A DNA stretch of 41,644 nt from Chloroflexota bacterium (GTDB taxonomy: Bacteria; Chloroflexota; Dormibacteria; CF-121): assembly GCA_005882775.1 (NCBI GenBank), contig VBDY01000124.1, positions 1 to 41,644 of the forward strand, read 5' to 3'. The translations under genes and the position numbers were made by a program. The first letter of the stretch is position 1, and each line of letters starts with the position of its first letter. Positions 1 through 7,508 of this stretch are shown in pieces. The notes beneath the pieces were generated by a model. That model was given only the letters and a program-made list of their open reading frames with translations. It searched no databases and was not told the DNA's origin.

Positions 1-1
1 G

Positions 2-328
2 TGCGGCCCGTGCCGCGAGGAGCTGCCACTGATCGTGCAAGCCTACCGAGCCCACCGGGCCGAGGGGCTGACTGTGGTCGCAATCAACTTCGGCAACGAA
101 TCAAAGTCCACGGTCGTCAAGTTCTGGAAGGACATGAACCTTGAACCCGCCCCATTCCTGGACCCGGAAGGAAAGGCCAGCTCCGCCTACGGCGTCAAGC
201 TGGGCTTTGGCAGCACCGGGCTGCCTGTCTACGTATTCGTCGACCGGCAGGGCATCGTAAGGAGCTTTCAACAGTCGCTGGTGATCGGCAATGGTTTCCT
301 CGATGCTCAGCTCAAGCTGATCCTCTAG
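2..328 (+). CDS. Thioredoxin-like (TlpA/ResA family) thiol-disulfide protein, 5' truncated
   Basis: The reading frame is open from base 2, so the start lies outside the window. The first residues are Cys-Gly-Pro-Cys followed by Arg-Glu-Glu-Leu-Pro, which is the CGPC redox site and the helix after it in TlpA/ResA-like thioredoxins. About 108 residues remain, including the central VVAINF strand, a TGLPVYVFVD segment carrying the cis-proline, and the last strand. Family members reduce disulfides of extracytoplasmic proteins or cytochrome c apoproteins. The N-terminal anchor or signal peptide that would show location is missing. The stop lies 4 bases before threonine synthase, so the two may be co-transcribed. 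The fold is secure; the substrate is unknown. Confidence 0.85.
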   Translation, partial: CGPCREELPLIVQAYRAHRAEGLTVVAINFGNESKSTVVKFWKDMNLEPAPFLDPEGKASSAYGVKLGFGSTGLPVYVFVDRQGIVRSFQQSLVIGNGFLDAQLKLIL

Positions 329-332
329 ACCT

Positions 333-1298
333 GTGAACCAGGTCGCACAACCAGGGGCTTGGTCCGGTGGAGGACTCTGGCGCTATCGCCGCGACCTCTT
401 GATCGACGGCGACCCGGTGACGCTGGGCGAGGGGGCCACCCCGCTGCTCCGCCACGGTCAGGTCTGGCTGAAGCTGGAGGGCATCTCGCCGACCGGATCC
501 TTCAAGGATCGCGGGGCATCGACCGCAATCACTGCCGCCAGAGCCGCGGGCGCGCGCACCGTGGTCGAGGACTCTTCCGGCAACGCGGGAACCAGTGTCG
601 CTGCCTACGCGGCGGCTGCCGGGCTCAGGGCGCGGATCTTTGCGCCGGAGGACATCGTAGCGGCAAAGGCCAGAGCCATCGTCGCCCTGGGGGCCGAGCT
701 GGTCAGGGTCTCCGGGCCTCGTTCGGCCGTGACCGCGGCGGCGATCGAAGCCGCCCGGGACGCATACGACGCGGGTCACGCCCGCGACGACCGGTTCCTC
801 GAGGGGACCAAGACGATCGCGTTCGAGCTGTTCGAAGAGATGGGGTCGTCGCTGACGGATGTGATCACGCCGGTCGGACAGGGCACGGTGCTGATCGGCC
901 TGGCGATGGGCTTTGCCGACCTGGTCGCCGCCGGAAGACTGGAGAGGACACCTCGCCTGCACGGTGTGCAATCGGAGGCATGCGCGCCCCTTGTGCGTGG
1001 GGCAGCGATTGGCCGTCCGGCCCCGGTGGTGCCGCAGCCCTCGCTGGCGGACGGGATCCGCATCCCGGAACCGACCCGCTCCGAGCGGAGCTACGCGGCG
1101 GTGCGATACAGCGGTGGCCGCTGGCTTTCCGTCTCGGAGGACGCGATCGGGCGCGCCTGGCATGAGGCGGCACATGCCGGTCTACTGATCGAGCCGACGT
1201 CCGCCGCTGCGCTGGCCGGCGCCAGGGCTCTAAATCTTCCGCCCAGTGCCGCGGTGATCATCACCGGCTCAGGGCTCAAGGCTGTGGATCGATACTGA
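333..1298 (+). CDS. thrC: Threonine synthase
   Basis: This is a 321-residue fold-type II PLP enzyme. Threonine synthase converts O-phosphohomoserine to threonine and phosphate. The PLP-binding lysine is K58 in PTGSFKDRG, the classic threonine-synthase signature. SSGNAGTS supplies the substrate and cofactor loop, and a TGSG-type phosphate loop (TGSGLK) sits near the C-terminus. The GTG start lies 4 bases after the preceding stop. The length is slightly below the usual 350 or so. Related enzymes (threonine dehydratase, cysteate synthase) share the fold, but PTGSFKDRG favours ThrC. The 3' end overlaps the convergent gene at 1276 by 23 bases. Confidence 0.8.
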   Translation: MNQVAQPGAWSGGGLWRYRRDLLIDGDPVTLGEGATPLLRHGQVWLKLEGISPTGSFKDRGASTAITAARAAGARTVVEDSSGNAGTSVAAYAAAAGLRARIFAPEDIVAAKARAIVALGAELVRVSGPRSAVTAAAIEAARDAYDAGHARDDRFLEGTKTIAFELFEEMGSSLTDVITPVGQGTVLIGLAMGFADLVAAGRLERTPRLHGVQSEACAPLVRGAAIGRPAPVVPQPSLADGIRIPEPTRSERSYAAVRYSGGRWLSVSEDAIGRAWHEAAHAGLLIEPTSAAALAGARALNLPPSAAVIITGSGLKAVDRY

Positions 1299-1626
1299 GA
1301 CGTTGTCGCGCGCGGGCCAGGTCGTCCGGATCGTAGGCCAGGGCAAGCCGCGCGCCCCACAGGTCGATGTGGTAGCCGGGCAGGCGCCGCCGAACCGAGC
1401 GCGGGCCGCTAGCCAGGTCGGGGAGCGACTTCAACTGCAAGGCCCTGGCCGGAATGCCTTTCGTGCGCGCCCAGCGTAGCAAGCGCTCCGGATCCGCGCT
1501 AACGACCTTGCCGTACCAGCCTGCACCAAAGCGGGCGCTGGGCAGGTAGACCAGCGGCGCCAGCCAGAGGCCACCGGAGGCGGCATGGCGAAACCCGTCG
1601 GCTCGGCGGTCAAACTTCTGCGGCAT
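1276..1626 (-). CDS. Uncharacterised small protein, weakly DUF4031-like
   Basis: This is a roughly 116-residue protein from ATG 1626, which has a GGTGG-like ribosome site just upstream. A GTG at 1665 would overlap the thiO stop and has no visible ribosome site. The arrangement of a KVVSAD strand, a helix with LLRWARTKGIP, then GYHIDLWGARLALA recalls the short DUF4031 family, but I cannot confirm that by eye. It directly follows thiO on the same strand and is probably co-transcribed with it. No catalytic motif is recognisable. The 3' end overlaps the end of thrC on the opposite strand. Confidence 0.6.
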   Translation of the reverse strand: MPQKFDRRADGFRHAASGGLWLAPLVYLPSARFGAGWYGKVVSADPERLLRWARTKGIPARALQLKSLPDLASGPRSVRRRLPGYHIDLWGARLALAYDPDDLARARQRLSIDPQP

Positions 1627-1654
1627 CAGTCCACCATCCCCGGCGACGTCCTGG

Positions 1655-2773
1655 TCAGGCGGCACGGACCAGGAAGCGCGCCGGATCGAAAGCGTCGATG
1701 GAAATGCGCGGACGGCCGTATCCGATCAGATCGGCAATGATCTCCCCGGTGATGGGCGCCAACAGGACACCGTTGCGGAAATGCCCGGTGGCGACCGATA
1801 CACCGGTCCAGCCCGATAGCCTGCCGATCACGGGCAGGCGGTCAGGTGTGGCCGGGCGCAAGCCTACACGCATAGTGTGGAAGGCCGCCTGGGACAATCC
1901 GGGTGCAAGTCGCAGGGCTAGCTGGAGCAAGCCAGCCGCCCCATCGAGAGTCGGCCTCGAATCAAACCCCACCTCCTCCTCCGTCGCTCCCACATAGATG
2001 TTGCCGTCGTGCTTGCGAACCAGGTAGCCGTTCTCATTGAAGATGATGTTCCGGGGCAGCAGGTGATCAGACCGCAGGCTGACGATCTGGCCGCGTACTG
2101 GGCGAATCGGCAGGCGGCACTCCAAGCTTTCCGACCAGGAGCCAGCCCACGCGCCATTCGCCAGGACGACCTCGGGCGCGCGGGTTTCGTCAAGGCCGCA
2201 ACGGACCCCGGCCACGCGGTCACCCTCGATCAGGAGCGAGTCAACCGTCGCACCCCTGTGGACCGTGGCGCCAAGGGAGACCGCGGCCACAAGGCATGCA
2301 TCGGCCAGTGAGGGCGCGTCGACCTGGTGCGCGTCAGCCGAAAACAGGGCTGCCTGGCAGGTACTACCGAGCGCCGGCTCGACCTCCTGGGCCCGGTCTC
2401 GATCCATCCAGGTGACGCTGATCCCGGCCCGCTCATCCCACGAGCGGCGCAGGCGCAATCGCCCCACCTCAGCCTCGTTCAATGCGACCTGAATCAGGCC
2501 GCTCCGCCTGTAGCCGACGTCGACGCCGGTCCGTTCGCGCAGTTCCGATGCCAGGGCATCGAACAGGCGAAGGCTCTCCCGGCCGAGCTCGAACATCGGC
2601 CCCTGCCGGGCGCCTTCGGCTACCGGTACCAGCAGCCCGGCAGAGGCCAGGGTTGCCGGACCTGGATCCTCGCCCCGGTCGATGACTGTTACAGTGGCAC
2701 CGCGTTTGGCGAGCTGGTAGGCGATCGAGGCGCCGACCACTCCGCCGCCCACCACGATCACATCGGGCGACAT
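1655..2773 (-). CDS. thiO: Glycine oxidase ThiO (FAD-dependent)
   Basis: This 372-residue FAD oxidoreductase of the DAO/GlyOX family oxidises glycine to iminoglycine, which feeds thiazole formation in thiamine synthesis. The N-terminal GGGVVG at residues 9-14 is the dinucleotide-binding turn, and the later ATGHFRNGVLLAP segment is characteristic of ThiO. RVGLRPATPDRLPVIG matches the family's substrate-side motif. No other thiamine gene lies in the window and no TPP riboswitch was seen upstream. A TACTAT box at 2780-2785 ends 6 bases before the ATG, which suggests leaderless transcription. Other amino-acid oxidases of the family are the main alternative. Confidence 0.85.
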   Translation of the reverse strand: MSPDVIVVGGGVVGASIAYQLAKRGATVTVIDRGEDPGPATLASAGLLVPVAEGARQGPMFELGRESLRLFDALASELRERTGVDVGYRRSGLIQVALNEAEVGRLRLRRSWDERAGISVTWMDRDRAQEVEPALGSTCQAALFSADAHQVDAPSLADACLVAAVSLGATVHRGATVDSLLIEGDRVAGVRCGLDETRAPEVVLANGAWAGSWSESLECRLPIRPVRGQIVSLRSDHLLPRNIIFNENGYLVRKHDGNIYVGATEEEVGFDSRPTLDGAAGLLQLALRLAPGLSQAAFHTMRVGLRPATPDRLPVIGRLSGWTGVSVATGHFRNGVLLAPITGEIIADLIGYGRPRISIDAFDPARFLVRAA

Positions 2774-2822
2774 GTCTGGATAGTACGGGTGGGAGGCCGC
2801 GGGTGGGTTCAGGGAATCGCCG

Positions 2823-3035
2823 TCAGTCGATCAGGCGGCGCAAACGCAGGTCTTCGGTACTGCGGGCGGTCTGATAGAGAAGGCAGGTGGCGGGCTTGCT
2901 CAGACAGGGCGGCGTCGGCCATTTGATAGCGCCGCGGAAGCGGTGCACCTTCCCATCGACATGGCAATCGGCCTGAAAGACCTTCAGGAAGAGTTGGCGC
3001 TTACGGATGATCTGCTCTAAATAGGGGCACCGCAT
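2823..3035 (-). CDS. Small cysteine-containing protein of unknown function
   Basis: This is a 70-residue reading frame starting MRCPYLE at ATG 3035; an upstream TTG at 3056 would add seven residues. It has four cysteines and a basic centre (IIRKRQLF). The CPYLE start and spaced cysteines suggest a small metal-binding or redox protein, but no family can be assigned. It lies 49 bases upstream of thiO on the same strand. The upstream DNA is unusually AT-rich for this window, as expected of a promoter, and no Shine-Dalgarno sequence is visible. Confidence 0.5.
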   Translation of the reverse strand: MRCPYLEQIIRKRQLFLKVFQADCHVDGKVHRFRGAIKWPTPPCLSKPATCLLYQTARSTEDLRLRRLID

Positions 3036-3220
3036 AGCTAGATAACTTGATAGCAATAGACTAACACGCGCGACTCGGCCCGCCCCGGGACCAATCTAGA
3101 TTTCCCGTCCACGGCAGAGCAACGTTCGTTACGGATGCTTCCGGCCTGACGCTACTGACCCGTTACACTCTTCGTTCAAATGTTCGATCCCGACGCGGCG
3201 GAATCAGCCGCGTAAGCTCC

Positions 3221-4192
3221 ATGCCGGAGGATGGGTTCTGGCGATCAGGCCGGATGCTTTCCTGGTGGCGACGCCGCCGGACTCCGTTATCGCCGCCGCT
3301 CCCTGCGAGCCGGCGGCTGGTCTTCGTGCTGGGCGGTGGCGGCAGCCGGGGCGCTTGCACGGTTGGTGTGCTGCGGGCGCTTCTCGAAGTCGGGATCAAG
3401 CCCGATGGAGTTGTCGGATGCAGCTCGGGTGCCTTTAATGCGGTGGCCCTTGCCTGGAAACCCGACCTTCAAACAATCGAACGCCTTGCCAAGGTATGGG
3501 AGTCGATCCGAAACCGCGACCTATTCAATCGGAATCCGCTTCGGATGGCCTATCGGTTCGCCCGTAGCCACAACAGTTTCTTCGACAGCCGCTACCTTCG
3601 CACGCTAGCCGCGGTCAACCTGCCCGCCACCTTCGATCAGCTGGTCCTCCCGTGCGCCGTGATCGCCACTAACCTGACCCGCGGGCGCAAGGAGATTTTC
3701 ACGTCGGGCAGTGTTCCGGATGCGGTGGCGGCGTCGTCCGCCATTCCTGGTGTTTTTAATCCTTACCGGATCGGCGATGAGGAGTTCATCGACGGCGCCG
3801 TTACCGAGAATGTTGGCCTGGCTGAGGCGATCGCGCTGGGCGCGACCCATGTGATCGCGATCGACAACAGCACCGCCAATCCCAGGCGGCCACCCAGCAA
3901 CAGCCTGGCCGGCGTCCTGGCCCAGAGCGTCCAGATCATGCTGGCCCAGCGAACCATGGAGGAGTATCTCCGTTACTGCGAAAAGGCAGAGATCACGCTG
4001 CTGATGCCCAACGTTGAGTTCGGAACGGAGGGAACAGACTTCAGCCAGGTCCAGCGGCTGATCCAGGAGTCGTATGCAAGGACCGCCGCCTTTCTCGCCG
4101 CGGGTGGGCTCGGCGAGGACGGACGGGTCGAGCCCGGCATCCACTGTATGCTGCCTCGGCGTCCGCAAGGCATCGTTTCACTGGCTCAGTGA
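3221..4192 (+). CDS. Patatin-like phospholipase (RssA/YlbK type)
   Basis: This 323-residue serine lipid acyl hydrolase has a patatin Ser-Asp dyad. The oxyanion loop GGGGSRGA is at residues 38-45, the nucleophile elbow G-C-S-S-G puts Ser68 at the active site, and the DGA motif supplies Asp191. These proteins are usually cytoplasmic or membrane-associated and release fatty acids from phospholipids. The first 20 residues are basic and aromatic (SWWRRRR), which could help membrane contact. The next gene starts inside this stop codon (GTGA, 4189-4192), so the two are probably translated together. A TACACT box at 3164-3169 is a possible -10 element. Confidence 0.88.
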   Translation: MPEDGFWRSGRMLSWWRRRRTPLSPPLPASRRLVFVLGGGGSRGACTVGVLRALLEVGIKPDGVVGCSSGAFNAVALAWKPDLQTIERLAKVWESIRNRDLFNRNPLRMAYRFARSHNSFFDSRYLRTLAAVNLPATFDQLVLPCAVIATNLTRGRKEIFTSGSVPDAVAASSAIPGVFNPYRIGDEEFIDGAVTENVGLAEAIALGATHVIAIDNSTANPRRPPSNSLAGVLAQSVQIMLAQRTMEEYLRYCEKAEITLLMPNVEFGTEGTDFSQVQRLIQESYARTAAFLAAGGLGEDGRVEPGIHCMLPRRPQGIVSLAQ

Positions 4193-5442
4193 AGGGCGCC
4201 CCGTCAAGGCGCGGCCACGCACCACCACTCGTGCGCTGGCTCTGGCCCCTTCCCCTGCTGCTGATCGCCCTGCTGGCTGGCCCGCTCCGCGCCCGGGCAG
4301 ATTACCCGGGAATGCCGTGCTCGGCCGGTCTCGCCGGGCTGCTGCAGGACGCGTCCTATGCGGCGTTGTTCGTTCCGGTTGGCGTCGTGCTGGTCCTCCT
4401 CGGGATTGCCTGGCAGCGGGCGCAAGTTGCAAGCCGCCGGCCGATCGCGGCCGGATTCGCGGCGTGCGCGGCTCTGGTCGCCATCGGCTACCTGGCCCTA
4501 GGCAATATCCTGTGGCTTCCAGCACGGGCCGAGCACCTGGTGAGCTGCCCGGCATCGAGTGGCGGCTACCAGCCCGTACGCTGCTGGACCACGGATCCAC
4601 CGAACAGCGTGTTCGAGATGAACGCGACTGGACAAAGGCCGCTGAGTGCTTCCTCCCTGGTGCAGCTGGCCCGGGCGCTCGCCGCGCATCGATCCGATGC
4701 CTACTACCTCTACCAGGCGTTCGTTCTCAACACCACCGACGCAAATGTGACCAGCTATCCGAGCGGCTGGCTTTTTGTGCTCTCCCGCGCCGACCAGTCG
4801 CCGTTTGGGTCGGGTTGCCTGCAGGAAGCCCAACTCAAGGATGCTGAGTTCCAGTCGCACCGCGTCGGCTTCTACCGGTACAGCGCCCAGCAGTCGCCCC
4901 CCGTTGATGCCTTCTTCCTGCAGGACGCTGGGCCGAACGGCGAAGCCGGGTACGAGGTCATAGACTTCCGCCACGGCGGTGAAGCGCTTGCCTATGTCAG
5001 GCCCGACGACCTGCTACCGGCGGAATCGCAGTATCTCGACCGGGTCTCGGCGGGACTCGCGACCCTTAACACCGACCTCGACAAAGAGACCCAGTCGGCG
5101 GCACCAGCCGGGGCGCTCGGCACCATGCGACAGGACTTCACCCGAGTCACCGCCGACCTGGCCATCAACGTACCACCCCGGTTGAAGGCATATCAGCAGG
5201 GACGGTTGCGCCGGTTTCTCGAGAACTACGACCTGATCCTCGCGGCGGAGGAGAGCACCGCCCAGGGACGCACGGGCCAGGCGATTCACACCTCCGCCTA
5301 CGAGCAGCACCGGACCTTCTACTATCAGGAACCGCGCATCACCAGACTGATCGGCTATCTGTACATCCAGGAATCCGGGCAGGTCGCCGCAAGAAACTTC
5401 ACCGACGACGAGCTCTCCAGCGTCAACTGGGCAGTTTTTTAG
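4189..5442 (+). CDS. Unknown membrane-anchored protein coupled to patatin
   Basis: This is a 417-residue protein starting at a GTG that overlaps the patatin stop by 4 bases. Hydrophobic segments lie at about residues 17-36 (signal or anchor), 57-74 and 87-110. They are followed by a soluble domain of about 300 residues, probably outside the membrane. That domain is rich in Tyr and Gln, has a pair-forming cysteine pattern in its first half, and a charged helical C-terminal third. I recognise no family. Coupling to a phospholipase suggests a role in envelope lipid handling, which is inference only. Its stop overlaps the convergent glycosidase gene by 4 bases (TTAG). Confidence 0.75.
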   Translation: MKGAPSRRGHAPPLVRWLWPLPLLLIALLAGPLRARADYPGMPCSAGLAGLLQDASYAALFVPVGVVLVLLGIAWQRAQVASRRPIAAGFAACAALVAIGYLALGNILWLPARAEHLVSCPASSGGYQPVRCWTTDPPNSVFEMNATGQRPLSASSLVQLARALAAHRSDAYYLYQAFVLNTTDANVTSYPSGWLFVLSRADQSPFGSGCLQEAQLKDAEFQSHRVGFYRYSAQQSPPVDAFFLQDAGPNGEAGYEVIDFRHGGEALAYVRPDDLLPAESQYLDRVSAGLATLNTDLDKETQSAAPAGALGTMRQDFTRVTADLAINVPPRLKAYQQGRLRRFLENYDLILAAEESTAQGRTGQAIHTSAYEQHRTFYYQEPRITRLIGYLYIQESGQVAARNFTDDELSSVNWAVF

Positions 5443-6605
5443 GCCGGGAGCGAAATAGCTGGGGCTGCGGCTTCCTGGGCGAGGACTGACTTCACGGTGT
5501 CCACCCACCGCGAATCGCCGTGGTCCGCACGCCAGAGCCAGTACTCGCTTCCCCAGAGCAATATCGTGGTGTACCCGGCGTCCTTGAGGGTCGCAAAATT
5601 GGCGGCGATGTCTTTAGGGGTGATGCTGAGGGGCGAGGCCAGGGTGGTGTAGCTCGCCTCCCACGGCTCCGCCTGGGCCTCCATGATCCAGGCCTGCTTC
5701 CCCTGCTTCTCGGCCAGGCCGCGAAGTCGCTCCAGCCGGTCCGGCCAGTCGGCGTCGGCGCGACTGACGTGGTTCTGTCCCAGCAACTGGTAGCCGATGG
5801 CTGTATAGACGTCCAGCCCGAGGATATCTCTCTTTCCAAGCGCTGACAGGCTGTCACGCTCGGCACCGTCCGTGTCGAATCCCAGCAGCTCGCCCACGTT
5901 GAAGCCGTTGCGATCGGATGCCTGGTCAACGATCAGGTTGAAGTGTGTAAAGGCATTTACGATTACCGGCCGGTGCCTATCAAGCGATTTGAGAGTGGCG
6001 ATCTCCTGCTTGAGAAATGAGCCATCCACCCACAACCGGTTTGGCCCCGACCTGTTGAAGGGTTCGTTCTCGACCTGCCAGGCCACCAGGGACTGATTCA
6101 ACCGATAGCGCTCCACCGTGTAGCGAACAAAGACGAGGGCCGCCGCATCGAGGGCCGGCTCGCTGCCCAGGTCCTGGCCGTCGTGAAAACCGCCTTCGGG
6201 GACCAGGGCATCCGGTACATAGAACTCAGGCCAGCCAAGGCCCTTCATGCCCACGGTCAGGACGACCGATTGATGCGACTGCCTGGCTTCCGTCATCAGC
6301 CAGTCGAGCCGGTCGTACCCGTTCGAATCGATCTCACTCCAGTAGGCGGATAGACGAATCACCCGGAAATGCAGGGCCTCCAGGCGTTTAAAAGCGACCT
6401 GGTAGTCGAGCCCGAGCGCGTCCGTCCGGCGAGGGCTGAAGCTGATACCGACCTGGACCGGCCCGGTATTCACATGAGCCTTCGCCCGAGCTGGGGCAAA
6501 CAGGTGCAGCGGCCCGGCAACCGCGAAGGAGACTGCCAGCATCCCGGCAAGGACCTGGGCTCGGCGGCTTCGCAGAGTTGGACGGATGCTCCTGGTGAAT
6601 CTCAT
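5439..6605 (-). CDS. Secreted glycoside-hydrolase-like TIM-barrel protein
   Basis: This 388-residue protein has an N-terminal basic then hydrophobic signal segment (about residues 12-43, ending APARAKA). The rest reads as a clan GH-A (beta/alpha)8 barrel. VAWQVENEPFN ends strand 4 with the expected Asn-Glu (Glu181, acid/base), and WIMEAQAEPW provides the strand-7 glutamate (Glu309 or Glu313). Clan GH-A includes families 5, 39 and 42, and the family here is uncertain. It probably acts outside the cell on a polysaccharide, but substrate cannot be told. It diverges from the glycerophosphodiesterase gene across a short spacer that holds an inverted repeat. Confidence 0.75.
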   Translation of the reverse strand: MRFTRSIRPTLRSRRAQVLAGMLAVSFAVAGPLHLFAPARAKAHVNTGPVQVGISFSPRRTDALGLDYQVAFKRLEALHFRVIRLSAYWSEIDSNGYDRLDWLMTEARQSHQSVVLTVGMKGLGWPEFYVPDALVPEGGFHDGQDLGSEPALDAAALVFVRYTVERYRLNQSLVAWQVENEPFNRSGPNRLWVDGSFLKQEIATLKSLDRHRPVIVNAFTHFNLIVDQASDRNGFNVGELLGFDTDGAERDSLSALGKRDILGLDVYTAIGYQLLGQNHVSRADADWPDRLERLRGLAEKQGKQAWIMEAQAEPWEASYTTLASPLSITPKDIAANFATLKDAGYTTILLWGSEYWLWRADHGDSRWVDTVKSVLAQEAAAPAISLPA

Positions 6606-6685
6606 GCGCGATCACCGGGAGAAGCCCTGGCGGCCCCCCCGCTGATGGCTTCAAGGCGCTATCCGGTGGATTTCTTGCGTTTGGC

Positions 6686-6706
6686 CGCGGATGTAAAGCA
6701 TCCGCG
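6686..6706. promoter_or_regulatory. Perfect inverted repeat in a divergent promoter region
   Basis: Two 8-base arms, CGCGGATG and CATCCGCG, flank the 5-base spacer TAAAG. The site lies between the divergent glycosidase-like gene (start 6605) and the glycerophosphodiesterase gene (coding from about 6748). Its symmetry and position fit an operator for a dimeric repressor. A hairpin in either leader is the alternative. There is no following T-run, so a terminator is unlikely. Confidence 0.45.
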
Positions 6707-6747
6707 ACGGTTTGCGGAACGGATAGCATGACCGCATCGCGGAGACC

Positions 6748-7503
6748 CTCACGGTCAGGCTGGGCAGTGGCCGCATCCTGCTCGGCGGGCATCGGGGCAA
6801 CGCCGACGAGTTCCCGGAGAACACGCTGGCGTCCTTTCGGTCCGCCATCGAGCTGGGCGTCGATCTCATCGAGTGCGACGTCCACCTGACCGAGGATGGC
6901 GCTCTGCCCGTGATCCACGATCACCTGCTCGACCGCACCAGCAACGGCAGCGGCCTGGTGCGCGACCTCACGATGGCCGAGCTCAAGGCCCTCGATGCGG
7001 GCAGCTGGAAAGACCCGCAGTTCAAGGAGGAGCGCATCCCCACCCTGGGGGAGGTCCTCGACCTGGCCCGCGGCCGGGTCGGGGTGGCGATCGAGATCAA
7101 GAACCTACCTCTTCCGTATCCGGGCATCGAGCGGGCCCTGGTTCGATCCGTCGAACTAGCCGGAATGGAGGACCAGGTGATCGTCATCTCCTTCGACCAT
7201 CGCTGCGTGAAGCGCGTCCGCGAGCTCGAGCCTCGGATACTTGCCGGGATCCTCGTGGCGTCCCGACCGGTCGATCCTCTACGGGTGATGGCCGATGCGG
7301 GCGCCGAGGTCTACTGCCCGCACTGGGCCAGCATCGAGCCAGACACGGCGAAAGAGCTTCACGACGCGGGGAAGCTGATCGGGGTCTGGACCGTCGATGA
7401 TCCGGTTGCCCTAGCCTGGTCGAGCGCTCTACCGGCCAACGCGATCTATACGAACAAGCCTCGTGTCGTCCGACCGGGCGGCCTGGCGGGCAGCCGGCCG
7501 TAG
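6748..7503 (+). CDS. Glycerophosphodiester phosphodiesterase, start codon unclear
   Basis: The frame reads GGHRGNADEFPENT, then ELGVDLIECDVHLTEDG, then PVIHDHLLDRT, which are the metal and catalytic motifs of the GDPD family (HRG..ENT, E-x-D, H-D). These enzymes cleave glycerophosphodiesters to glycerol-3-phosphate and an alcohol. The frame is open from base 6727, just after an in-frame TAG, but has no ATG, GTG or TTG before GTG 6910. Starting at 6910 would delete the HRG motif. Candidates are CTG at 6748, 6760 or 6778. The ATG at 6728 is in another frame, so a one-base indel or sequencing error is also possible. The start given is a compromise. Confidence 0.8.
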   Translation, partial: LTVRLGSGRILLGGHRGNADEFPENTLASFRSAIELGVDLIECDVHLTEDGALPVIHDHLLDRTSNGSGLVRDLTMAELKALDAGSWKDPQFKEERIPTLGEVLDLARGRVGVAIEIKNLPLPYPGIERALVRSVELAGMEDQVIVISFDHRCVKRVRELEPRILAGILVASRPVDPLRVMADAGAEVYCPHWASIEPDTAKELHDAGKLIGVWTVDDPVALAWSSALPANAIYTNKPRVVRPGGLAGSRP

Positions 7504-7508
7504 GCGAC

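Noticed and set aside
2774-2822. TPP riboswitch ahead of thiO
   Set aside because: The spacer is too short and contains none of the conserved THI-box blocks.
3015-3035. Shared ATAGGGGC motif near 3022 and 28034 as a common operator
   Set aside because: The first copy lies in codons of the small cysteine protein and the flanks differ; two occurrences of eight bases are weak evidence.
5423-5442. AACT/AGTT hairpin with a T-run at the end of the unknown membrane-protein gene
   Set aside because: The stem is only four pairs and lies within the last codons; too weak to call a terminator.
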